Below are positions 47,882-55,717 of a DNA stretch of 64,000 nt, in pieces. The DNA lies in NCBI RefSeq assembly GCF_945836005.1, contig NZ_OX241534.1:434001-498000 (forward strand). Reading direction: 5' to 3'. The stretch's first letter is position 1; every line of letters begins with the position of its first letter. A model generated the notes under the pieces. The model was not told where the DNA came from, did no database searches, and saw nothing but the letters and a program-made list of their open reading frames with translations. A program made the position numbers and the translations under genes. This DNA comes from Candidatus Nitrosacidococcus sp. I8 (GTDB lineage: Bacteria > Pseudomonadota > Gammaproteobacteria > Nitrosococcales > Nitrosococcaceae).

Positions 47882-48568
47882 CTATTTGATTCCAAGTAAC
47901 TCAATATCAAAAATTAAAGCTTCATCTGGACCAATAAAATGGCCTGCACCTTGTGGACCATAAGCAAGATCTGAAGGAACATAAACTTGCCATTTAGAAC
48001 CTACTGGCATATGGGATAGTGCTTCTTGCCAGCCTTTAATGACCTGATCTATCTTAAAAGTAACTGGTTTATTTCTACTATAGGAACTATCAAATTCTGT
48101 ACCGTCAATTAAGGTACCTCGATAATTTACTTCTACTTTATCCTTAGCCGTAGGTATCTTTCCTTTTCCTTCGGTTACAATTTTATATTGCAATCCGCTA
48201 GGTAAAGTGACTACACCGGGTTTAGCTTTGTTTTCCTTAAGAAAAGCTTCTCCTCGTTCTTTATTTGTTTTAGCTTGCTGTGCTTTTTGTTCTGCTTCTT
48301 TTTTTTGGAGTGCTGTCATCACTTTTTGTGCATCCTCTGGGCTTACTTTCGCGGGTACTTTATTTGCAGCATCATCGATTGCAAGTGTGAGTGCTTTTTT
48401 ATCTATAGTAATTCCTTGCTGTTCCATGCTATGACCAAGCTGGTAACCGATAATATAACTCATTTTTTGGCTATCGGTATCTAAATCCCCTGCAAAAGAC
48501 AGGCTTTCTAAGCCAGAAAGGGAAAGAATAAGGAATAAAAACAATGGTATTTGCTTTGGCATTTTCAT
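47882..48568 (-). CDS. FKBP-type peptidyl-prolyl isomerase (MIP/FkpA-like)
   Basis: The 228-residue protein has a signal peptide (PLFLFLILSLSGLESLSFA), an N-terminal helical dimerisation domain (about 25-110, lysine/glutamine-rich) and a C-terminal FKBP domain: LPSGLQYKIVTEGKGK, VNYRGTLIDGTEFDSSY, VIKGWQEAL, GSKWQVYVPSDLAYG. It is a periplasmic folding catalyst of the MIP/FkpA/FklB type. The ATG lies at the end of the gene with a short leader. Convergent with tesA. Confidence 0.92.
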   Translation of the reverse strand: MKMPKQIPLFLFLILSLSGLESLSFAGDLDTDSQKMSYIIGYQLGHSMEQQGITIDKKALTLAIDDAANKVPAKVSPEDAQKVMTALQKKEAEQKAQQAKTNKERGEAFLKENKAKPGVVTLPSGLQYKIVTEGKGKIPTAKDKVEVNYRGTLIDGTEFDSSYSRNKPVTFKIDQVIKGWQEALSHMPVGSKWQVYVPSDLAYGPQGAGHFIGPDEALIFDIELLGIK

Positions 48569-48736
48569 ATGTGGTTATCTGTTAGAATTAGATCGATTTT
48601 TTGAAAGTAGATTAGTTATCTTTAACTATTCTATAGTGGCATAACCTTAAATAAGAGTCTAAATCGTAATTTGCAAAATGCATTCTAATTTACTAGAAAT
48701 AAGCCAATTGTCTGGATAAAAATCCTGATCTAGAAT

Positions 48737-49138
48737 TTACTTCCAACGCCAGCCTGTTTGACTAAATGCTGCTGGAAATGTAGATTTATCTAACCCTGTT
48801 TTAGTGACTCCAAGTACGTAACTTTCTAAAAAATGGGTAAATTGAGATCTTAAGCTAGGATTGTCATCTAGGACGTTTTTGAGCTCTATTCGTTGAGTAA
48901 AAATAGTGGATCGCCAACTTCTTCCTCGATTTCCTCGATAGGTGGGTTGGGACCACCATTTCAGTAAGTACATCAGAAGTACTTTTAATCTGTTTTTAAG
49001 CTCTCACCGTTCACTTCTTCACATAGTTTCCACCTCTTCAATTAAGGCATCCAAATCTAGCTCGGTAAATTTTCTCTGTTTCAGAAGCGCAGCGGTCTCT
49101 TAGGTTCAAGCATAAAAATCAATTTCATGGGTGCTCAT
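48737..49138 (-). pseudogene. DUF29 family gene with four in-frame stops
   Basis: A single frame from ATG 49138 reads MSTHEIDFYA, stop, T, stop, ETAALLKQRKFTELDLDALIEEVETM, stop, RSER, stop, ELKNRLKVLLMYLLKW and on to GRSWRSTIFTQR and FPAAFSQTGW. This is the DUF29 pattern (DFYAWT, ...EEIESMGRSER.EL...HLLKW). The stops replace Trp, Gly and Arg codons, mostly by TGA. No indel is needed. DUF29 proteins are of unknown function and often multicopy in cyanobacteria and proteobacteria. This one cannot give a full product. Confidence 0.88.
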
Positions 49139-49313
49139 TTAAGCTTTCCTAAAAATATGATTTAGTTTTTAATTATATTTTAGGCTATTAATGTGTTATT
49201 AAAAACAAGTCATTTCCCTGAATTTTCTTAGCTTAGTCTGTGAAATAACAAAATTATTTTCTTACATATTTATTTATTTTATATAAGCTATTGTTTTTAA
49301 ATTTTTATTTAAA

Positions 49314-49332
49314 ATTGGCATACTTATCGCAT
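49314..49332 (+). promoter_or_regulatory. candidate sigma-54 promoter before the redox cluster
   Basis: TTGGCATACTTATCGCAT (49315-49332) has the invariant GG (49317-49318) and GC (49329-49330) exactly ten bases apart, with YTGGCA intact at -24 and TCGCA against TTGCA at -12. Predicted start is near 49342, giving a leader of about 30 bases to the ATG at 49371. A sigma-54 activator is encoded in the window. Confidence 0.6.
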
Positions 49333-49370
49333 ATATATTAGAAATTTTGAATTTAAAAAAGGAAAAATTA

Positions 49371-50240
49371 ATGAATAAAAATTATCTCATATTTGGGCGT
49401 ATTGGATTACTGGTTTTAAGTCAAACAGCTATTGCCCACACAACAATCAAAGAAGGTAGTATTGAGGGAACAACCTTATACACTGCTGACGTGATTAATC
49501 ATGGCTGTGTCTCTGGAACCAATCCAAAAATTCCAGTGATTGCAGAATCAGTTGTTTTCCCTAACGGATCAGATTCTGTAGCTACGGTATTATCTAATTC
49601 TGGGGATGCAGAACAGCCTATTGATATTAATAGTGTAATAGAAGGGGGGGCATTGACTATTATTCCTACAGGGATTCAGGATAAGAATGTATTTAATGTT
49701 CATACAGTACAAACGGATTCTCTTGGTAATGTACGTGGGTTTCAGTACTTAAGTAATTCAAGTAGTAATACACGTGCGTTTAATTACTCAATACCTACTT
49801 TAACTATTCCACCGGGACCACAAAGTGTAACAGGGCTTCCTGCCTCTTCAGCTACAACTAACAATGCTGCTCCTCAAGGTCAAGAAGGGGAGTTACAGCT
49901 AGATTTAGTAGGGGTAATTCCTTTTAAATTAGCAGGGGTATCTTTTCAAGCAAGCTCTTGTGCAACACAATTAAATATTCGGATTGGTATTGTGGATTGG
50001 TGTACTCAAGGAACAGATGATCAGCGTAATGATATTTGGATTGGCCATACCACGTCTGTATTTAATGAGACTGATAGAATTGCTACAGGTACTTTGGGAT
50101 ATTGGCCAACTTTAACTATTACTCGTGATTTGGCAAAGAATCCATTGCCTGAGAGTTGCGGAGGGGGGCAAATTGTTGCAGTAGAGCCTTCAGATGACGC
50201 TATAGACACCTACTTACCTATGAGTGGATTTACGCCTTAA
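49371..50240 (+). CDS. secreted protein, first gene of the redox cluster
   Basis: The 289-residue protein begins at the ATG preceded by AAAAAGGAAAAATT, with signal peptide LIFGRIGLLVLSQTAIA. The mature protein starts HTTIKEGSIEGTTLYTADVINHGC and contains further cysteines (SCATQL, WCTQGT, SCGGG), so disulphides or metal binding are likely. The N-terminal His right after signal cleavage resembles copper-binding N-termini (e.g. LPMO/CopC style), which is inference. No family is recognised. It is the leading gene, 57 bases from the STN-HEAT gene. Confidence 0.75.
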   Translation: MNKNYLIFGRIGLLVLSQTAIAHTTIKEGSIEGTTLYTADVINHGCVSGTNPKIPVIAESVVFPNGSDSVATVLSNSGDAEQPIDINSVIEGGALTIIPTGIQDKNVFNVHTVQTDSLGNVRGFQYLSNSSSNTRAFNYSIPTLTIPPGPQSVTGLPASSATTNNAAPQGQEGELQLDLVGVIPFKLAGVSFQASSCATQLNIRIGIVDWCTQGTDDQRNDIWIGHTTSVFNETDRIATGTLGYWPTLTITRDLAKNPLPESCGGGQIVAVEPSDDAIDTYLPMSGFTP

Positions 50241-50297
50241 ACAAAAAAGAGTTTGTGGATAATTATAGATTTTTTAAATAATTTGTGGCCTTGGATT

Positions 50298-51146
50298 ATG
50301 TGCTTAAAGCAATTATTTGTTGTTATTTTTCTCACTTATTCGATCAGTAGCTTTGGGGAAAAAATACCATCTACTGCGGATGGTAATCTAATACAGCTAG
50401 AAGTCACTCAAGCTCCCTTAGAGCAAGTACTTAAAATTATTGAAGATCAAAGTAACCCTCGGATACATATCCATAGTGCTTTAGAAGGAGATCGGCTTAT
50501 AAATGCAAATTGTGTCGGTATGCCGCTTATAGTATTGAAATGTGCTCTCGGAAAGGATACTAATCTTGTATATCAGTATGAACATCAAACAGCTACTGAC
50601 CATCTACCCCCCCACCTTGCTCAAATATGGATTCTCAATAAGAATTCAAAAAGAGCAAATCTACAAGAAGATTCCCCTGAAGATCAATTACCTCTTTGCA
50701 ATGAAGAGAAAAATACGAATAGCCATCCTTCGTATCAATTGTCTTCAGAGGGAACACTTAATTTATCTTCAAATGAAATTAATCGTTTAGCTGAGCTTTC
50801 GCAATCATCCGATCCAAACCAGAGAAAAGCTGCCTTAGCTCGCCTTGCTCTTACTCATCAGGGAGACGAGTCTGTTAGGGAGGTAATGGAAGCTGCATTA
50901 CAAGATTCTAGTTCTGAAGTAAGAGCGCAGGCGATTTTTGGTCTAACTAGGACCCATAACCCTAATATTAATCATATACTAAGCACAGCTCTAAATGATG
51001 AGGATATGAATGTACGTCTAATGGCTATAGGTCATACGGAAAACACTGATTTACTTCAGATAGCATTAGAAGATTCAGATCCAAACGTGCAGAATTTTGC
51101 AAAAATGAGATTAGAGCAAATATCAAACGGTATGTATGAGAAATAG
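50298..51146 (+). CDS. secreted STN-like / HEAT-repeat protein
   Basis: I choose the ATG at 50298 (signal peptide LKQLFVVIFLTYSISSFG), though a TTG at 50253 is open. The mature N-terminal part (QLEVTQAPLEQVLKIIEDQS, with CVGMPLIVLKCALG) resembles the short STN domain of secretins and TonB receptors. The C-terminal half (about residues 160-282) is built of HEAT-like repeats (RKAALARLALTHQGDESVREVMEAAL, SSEVRAQAIFGLTRTHN, DMNVRLMAIGHTEN). Such a scaffold could dock partner proteins at the outer membrane. It is coupled with the two small secreted proteins downstream. Confidence 0.75.
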   Translation: MCLKQLFVVIFLTYSISSFGEKIPSTADGNLIQLEVTQAPLEQVLKIIEDQSNPRIHIHSALEGDRLINANCVGMPLIVLKCALGKDTNLVYQYEHQTATDHLPPHLAQIWILNKNSKRANLQEDSPEDQLPLCNEEKNTNSHPSYQLSSEGTLNLSSNEINRLAELSQSSDPNQRKAALARLALTHQGDESVREVMEAALQDSSSEVRAQAIFGLTRTHNPNINHILSTALNDEDMNVRLMAIGHTENTDLLQIALEDSDPNVQNFAKMRLEQISNGMYEK

Positions 51147-51155
51147 AGGTGAGCT

Positions 51156-51608
51156 ATGAGAAAATTTATGCTTTGGAACGGGATAATTGGTTTATTTATT
51201 TTAGGGACTTCTATTCAAGCGACTGCCCATAATCAAATTGGATCCCTAGGAGATCCGGCAGATGCTACAGATTATTATATGGTGCAATGTTCTACTGATG
51301 AGGGAGGTACCACAGGACAGCTTTATTTACAAATTTTTGATGGCACGACTACTCAAGGAGGAGGTAAAGTAAGTGTTGTTGGTGAATTTCCTGCAGGAAA
51401 TATTGCCACCACTGCTTCTGATCCAGATAGATTCAGCCCGATGCCTGGTGGTCCTTCCAGTCTTCTCAAACCTGGAACTGATGGTACCTATAATATGTTT
51501 GTTCATAAACTAAAGGAGGGAGTAAAGCAGTATAATGTAACTTACCATTGTCAATCGTCTGAAGGTGCTCATACCGGCACCTCTATCCTAACCATCCAAG
51601 ATCAGTAA
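51156..51608 (+). CDS. small secreted protein, paralog 1
   Basis: The 150-residue protein has a good ribosome site (GAGGTGA), a signal peptide (IIGLFILGTSIQATA) and a beta-rich mature domain starting HNQIGSLGDPADATDYYMVQCS, with two cysteines (VQCS, YHCQS) that probably pair. The end reads GAHTGTSILTIQDQ. A paralog follows 164 bases later with about 55-60% identity by eye. The mature N-terminus again starts with His. Ig-like or auracyanin-like folds are possible, unproven. It precedes a strong terminator. Confidence 0.75.
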   Translation: MRKFMLWNGIIGLFILGTSIQATAHNQIGSLGDPADATDYYMVQCSTDEGGTTGQLYLQIFDGTTTQGGGKVSVVGEFPAGNIATTASDPDRFSPMPGGPSSLLKPGTDGTYNMFVHKLKEGVKQYNVTYHCQSSEGAHTGTSILTIQDQ

Positions 51609-51652
51609 TAAGTTTGATTTATTAATACTTGTTGCTATTCTCTGCCTAGTGT

Positions 51653-51688
51653 ATCGGGATAAGGATTTTATCCCTATCCCGATTTTTT
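51653..51688 (+). terminator. rho-independent terminator inside the redox cluster
   Basis: ATCGGGATA / TATCCCGAT (9 bp) encloses a smaller GGAT/ATCC stem and is followed by six T. It lies between the two paralogs, so the first three genes and the rest may be expressed at different levels. Confidence 0.88.
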
Positions 51689-51771
51689 AAACTAATACAA
51701 ACATAGCAAAATAGATAACATAGATTATCTATTTAGATTTTATTAAAAAAATAAGTAAATAGGAGCACACT

Positions 51772-52218
51772 ATGAAAAAATTTATTTTTTGGAAAATAAC
51801 AAGTATTTTATTTATTTTGAGTTTTACTACCCAATCCATTGCACATACCCAAACTGGATCTTTAGGCGAAGATGCAGCAGCAACTGATTACTTTTTTGTA
51901 CTCTGTTCCACAGATCAAGGGGGTACCACAGGTAAGTTGGAACTTTCCATCTATGATGGTACGACTACTCCAGGAGGTGGAAAAATAAGTGCAGTTGGCG
52001 TATTTCCTCAAACTCAAGCTGCAGCTACTGCCTCTGATCCAAACAGATTAGATGATCAACCTGGGCCAATTGCTGCAGTTCCTGGTCCCGATGGGACTTA
52101 TTATGTATTTGTTCATAAATTAAAAAGTGGAGCTAAGAATTATAATCTGACTTATCATTGTAAATCTGCAGAAGGTGCTCACACGGGAGCTTCATTACTT
52201 ACTATTCAGGATCAATAA
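51772..52218 (+). CDS. small secreted protein, paralog 2
   Basis: The 148-residue protein parallels paralog 1: signal peptide (ITSILFILSFTTQSIA), mature start HTQTGSLGEDAAATDYFFVLCS, two cysteines, and C-terminus EGAHTGASLLTIQDQ. The TGAS (138-141) resembles the core of the ApbE flavinylation motif (D-G-x-S/T-G-A-T/S), and an apbE is in the same cluster. It has its own leader after the terminator, with a ribosome site AGGAGC. It is followed 17 bases later by the TlpA gene. Confidence 0.75.
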   Translation: MKKFIFWKITSILFILSFTTQSIAHTQTGSLGEDAAATDYFFVLCSTDQGGTTGKLELSIYDGTTTPGGGKISAVGVFPQTQAAATASDPNRLDDQPGPIAAVPGPDGTYYVFVHKLKSGAKNYNLTYHCKSAEGAHTGASLLTIQDQ

Positions 52219-52235
52219 CTCATTTAAATATTATA

Positions 52236-52733
52236 ATGGAATATTGGAAACTAGGAATTCTATATATCTTAATAAGCTTTTTTCCTATCAGCGGGCTGGG
52301 TGTGACAAATAATGAGCAAGCACCCAGTTGCTCTTTTTCTTCACTTGAGAACTCAGAGCAAATCACTCTAAAACAATTAAAAGGAGAAGTGGTTTATTTA
52401 GATTTTTGGGCTTCTTGGTGTATTCCTTGTTTAAAATCTTTTCCATTTTTAAACAATTTACATCATAAATATAGCCAACAAGGCTTGCATATTCTGGCAG
52501 TTAATTTAGACGAGCATTTAAAAGATGCTAAACAATTTCTTACTCAAACGCCTGCAGATTTTGAGGTAGCCATAGATCCAAATCAGCAATGTGCTAAAGC
52601 ATTTTCCCTTACAGGAATGCCTTCTTCTTTTGTGCTAAATAAGGATGGCACAATTTCCCATACCCATCTTGGCTTTAGAACTAGCGATATTAAAGAAATA
52701 ACAGCTGCAGTAGAGCAAGCCTTGCAAGAGTAG
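52236..52733 (+). CDS. TlpA-family thioredoxin-like protein
   Basis: The 165-residue periplasmic protein has a signal peptide and a TlpA/ResA redox fold with WASWCIPCLKSFPFL (Cys62, Cys65), conserved cis-Pro region LTGMPSSFVLNKDGTI. It likely reduces or isomerises disulphides of the cysteine-bearing secreted proteins in this cluster. DUF4266/DUF3570/ApbE clusters commonly contain such a thioredoxin. It is followed 20 bases later by the DUF4266 lipoprotein gene. Confidence 0.9.
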   Translation: MEYWKLGILYILISFFPISGLGVTNNEQAPSCSFSSLENSEQITLKQLKGEVVYLDFWASWCIPCLKSFPFLNNLHHKYSQQGLHILAVNLDEHLKDAKQFLTQTPADFEVAIDPNQQCAKAFSLTGMPSSFVLNKDGTISHTHLGFRTSDIKEITAAVEQALQE

Positions 52734-52753
52734 TAGGGATAGGTTTACAGCTT

Positions 52754-52993
52754 ATGAAAAAATATAGCCTTAAAAAACAAATAAAGCTTACCTTACCATT
52801 ACTCCTACTTCTAATTAGTGAAATATCAGGCTGTAGCCAAGTAGCACCATGGGAGCGAGGTAATCTTGCCCAGCCTCATATGGCACCAAGTACTCAACCA
52901 TTACAAGACTCATGGAAGCAACAAGTAACAAGTGGGAGAGAAGCAGCCGCAGGTGGGGGTAGTACCACAGGAGGTGGGTGTGGTTGTTATTGA
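52754..52993 (+). CDS. DUF4266 lipoprotein
   Basis: The 79-residue lipoprotein has lipobox ISGC (Cys27) and the DUF4266 landmarks SQVAPWERGNLAQPHM and the C-terminal SGREAAAGGG...GGGCGCY. The CxC at the C-terminus is strictly typical of the family, likely a metal or flavin-adjacent site. Homologs stand directly before DUF3570 genes, as here (70 bases). It is probably anchored to the outer membrane. Confidence 0.9.
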   Translation: MKKYSLKKQIKLTLPLLLLLISEISGCSQVAPWERGNLAQPHMAPSTQPLQDSWKQQVTSGREAAAGGGSTTGGGCGCY

Positions 52994-53063
52994 GAAATTT
53001 AGCCTTACTTTAATTCTTGTTACTACCAATTTATAAGCCTTAACTCTATTTGTTAGGTCAGCT

Positions 53064-55706
53064 GTGAAGTTATCCAATAAAAAAAACAACAAGTTAGATA
53101 TAAGAAATAAAAACTATTCCATACAAGCACTTACTACTGCAGCACTTGCTTTACCTGGATTAGCTACTCTTTCAGCACAGGGTGCAAATTTTGTTGAAGA
53201 TTTTATGGATCTAAGCAATTTTCATCCTGAAGGGGGGAATTTTAGCTTTCAATATAATCATTTTTCGGAAGGGGATAATACGCCAAGTCAATTTCGAATG
53301 AAAAAAAATTCTATTCATATTGATAGTATTCATGGATCGGCACAGGTAGATCTCTCTGATCGACTCACTTTTATTGCTCAATTTATTCAAGATACTTGGT
53401 CTGGTGCTACCCAAATCACTACGGCTCCTGCTGCAGTTACTCGATGGAATCCCAATGCAGAATCAGGAGCTTCAGGGTTTTTAAATATTAAAGGAGGAAT
53501 CGTTAATTTCGATACTCAAACTGGACAGGGAGAGGCTACTATCCCTAATACTTTTGATCAACTAATGACAGGAGAAGTGATTAATGTGATGGCAGAGGCT
53601 TCTCCCGAAACAAGAAAGCAAGGAGATTTTGCCTTATCTTATCGATGGAATGATGATATTACCTATAACTTAGGTGGTGGAGATTCTGATGAAAGAGATT
53701 TTCATTCTCAATACGCTCGCTTTGGACAAACATGGGATTTTAACCGAAAACATACCACATTTAATTGGGGAGTGAGTTATACCCACAATAGTATCACTGC
53801 TGATCGCTTCCCCTTTAGACTTACTTCCGTACCAGTCAATCCGCAAACTCTGACCAACCCAGATTTTCCAGATTGGTCTGTCTATGCAAATAAAAAAAGA
53901 AATGATTTTTCTATTAATCTAGGAGTTTCTCAAATTTTAGATAAAAACTCTTTCTTTAATGCAGATTTTGTTTTTCTCCGCAATGATGGTTATAACTCCG
54001 ATCCCTATAAAGAAGCTCTTTTTTTAGTACCATTAACTACCCCAGGTACTGCATGGACTTATAGTCGCTATGATAATCGACCTGATCTTCGAGATCAGTT
54101 TACTTGGAAGTTTGGCTATACTCGTTTTTTTGAAAAACCAAAAGCAGCCCTAAAATTAAATTATAGTTTTTTTCACGATTCTTGGAATATAAGTGCTAAT
54201 ACTTTTGCTGCCTCATGGGCTCAGCCATTAGGTCGTGGTTGGACACTTACACCTAATGTTAGATATTACAGCCAAAATGCTGCAGATTTTTATAGTCCTT
54301 ATTTTATAGGATCTCAAACGCCTATATCATTACAAGATGCTTTAAACAATCAAGCTGCTTTACCCACACCACAATATTTTTCAAGCGATTATCGATTATC
54401 TGGCTATGGCGTAATTAGCGGTGGATTATCGTTAAGTAAGCAATTTATGGAAGGGGTTACTCTTGCAGGAAGTTTCAATTATTATCGCCTTCAAGGAGAC
54501 TTGAAACTAGGGGGAGGTGGTGTCGGAAATTTTGCTGATATCAGCTATTATTCTACCAATGCTTCCATAAATATGGATTTAGGTGCTTTAGCACGACCTG
54601 GCGGTATATTATCTAATCGCCATCATCATAGTAGTAACCATAGTGGGCATGGAGGACATAACATACCTGCTGCGGTTATGTATGCTCATATGTTGGATCA
54701 ACCGGGACAGCTCATGGTAGGAATGCGCTACTCCCATCATGGTTGGAAACCACCGAGTGGAGGAGATATGCTCCATGGTACTCAGCCTGTAGGTCTAACT
54801 GATATTATGAATAATGGTTGTGGTCCTAATGGGGCAACCTGCTCTATGGTGCCTATGCACATGGATATGAGTATGGAAATGATTGAATTTATGTACGCTC
54901 CCACTTCTTGGGTAACATTGATGCTCATGCCTTCATTTATGGATATGCAGATGCCGATGAAGAATATTCCAGGAGCTCCCCAAGTACTTCCAGGACAAAG
55001 TAGTATGATTATGCCCAGTGGTGTTTTAAGAGAGGCCACTGGAGGAATTGGGGATACTCAATTTCTCTCCCTATGGAGATTATATGATTCTCCTCATCAA
55101 ATGGTACCAAAAGCACAGCATCATATTCATCTTACTACAGGTCTAAGTGCTCCTACTGGTCATTCAGGGCTTACATTAAATGATCAAGAAACAGATACAA
55201 GTAGTCCTTATTTTGCTAAAGCCTTATTTTATGAATATGATATGCAGCTTGGCAGTGGCACTTGGGATTTTCTACCTAGCTTAACTTACACTGCTAATCT
55301 AGATCGTTGGTCTTGGGGTAGCCAGCTCGATGGCGTTGTACATAATGGAAGAAATGCTTCGGGTTATGCTTTAGGCGATCGATTTGAAGCAATGACTTGG
55401 GGGAGTTATGACATATTTAACTGGCTTTCCTTTTCAATGCGAGGTATGTATACCATGCAAGGGGAAGTTCAGGGCCGATTTAAAGAAAAACTGCAAACTA
55501 TTGGCGCTATGCCAGATCGCTATACCTATAATTACGGAGGACAATATTGGGATGTAGGATTTGGTCTTAATGCCGCAATTCAAGAGGGAACACTCAGAGG
55601 TAATCACCTTAGTCTCGAGTGGTTACAACCAGTTTATCAAAATGTAAATGGCTATCAGCTGGCTAAATCAGGATCCCTATTTGCCACTTGGGGCTTTGAT
55701 TTTTAG
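53064..55706 (+). CDS. DUF3570 outer-membrane protein fused to a Met/His-rich barrel
   Basis: The frame starts at GTG and gives 880 residues. Residues 1 to about 510 are DUF3570-like, with signal (LTTAALALPGLATLSAQG) and beta-strands (FIAQFIQDTWSGATQI; SALSYRW-like). Residues 517-535 are a His-rich linker (NRHHHSSNHSGHGGHN). Residues about 535-880 are another barrel-like domain with MYAHMLDQPGQLMVGMRYSHHGW and a Met-rich stretch MHMDMSMEMIEFMYAP...MDMQMPMKN (about 597-636). The Met-rich type is seen in copper-linked outer-membrane proteins. Normal DUF3570 proteins are near 400 residues, so this is a fusion. It ends ATWGFDF, an outer-membrane C-terminal motif. Confidence 0.82.
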   Translation: MKLSNKKNNKLDIRNKNYSIQALTTAALALPGLATLSAQGANFVEDFMDLSNFHPEGGNFSFQYNHFSEGDNTPSQFRMKKNSIHIDSIHGSAQVDLSDRLTFIAQFIQDTWSGATQITTAPAAVTRWNPNAESGASGFLNIKGGIVNFDTQTGQGEATIPNTFDQLMTGEVINVMAEASPETRKQGDFALSYRWNDDITYNLGGGDSDERDFHSQYARFGQTWDFNRKHTTFNWGVSYTHNSITADRFPFRLTSVPVNPQTLTNPDFPDWSVYANKKRNDFSINLGVSQILDKNSFFNADFVFLRNDGYNSDPYKEALFLVPLTTPGTAWTYSRYDNRPDLRDQFTWKFGYTRFFEKPKAALKLNYSFFHDSWNISANTFAASWAQPLGRGWTLTPNVRYYSQNAADFYSPYFIGSQTPISLQDALNNQAALPTPQYFSSDYRLSGYGVISGGLSLSKQFMEGVTLAGSFNYYRLQGDLKLGGGGVGNFADISYYSTNASINMDLGALARPGGILSNRHHHSSNHSGHGGHNIPAAVMYAHMLDQPGQLMVGMRYSHHGWKPPSGGDMLHGTQPVGLTDIMNNGCGPNGATCSMVPMHMDMSMEMIEFMYAPTSWVTLMLMPSFMDMQMPMKNIPGAPQVLPGQSSMIMPSGVLREATGGIGDTQFLSLWRLYDSPHQMVPKAQHHIHLTTGLSAPTGHSGLTLNDQETDTSSPYFAKALFYEYDMQLGSGTWDFLPSLTYTANLDRWSWGSQLDGVVHNGRNASGYALGDRFEAMTWGSYDIFNWLSFSMRGMYTMQGEVQGRFKEKLQTIGAMPDRYTYNYGGQYWDVGFGLNAAIQEGTLRGNHLSLEWLQPVYQNVNGYQLAKSGSLFATWGFDF

Positions 55707-55717
55707 CCCCTCTCTTT

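Noticed and set aside
48207-48484. Plus-strand open frames opposite the FKBP gene
   Set aside because: The low-complexity Lys/Gln/Ala helix of the FKBP protein produces long hydrophobic antisense frames by composition; no independent evidence.
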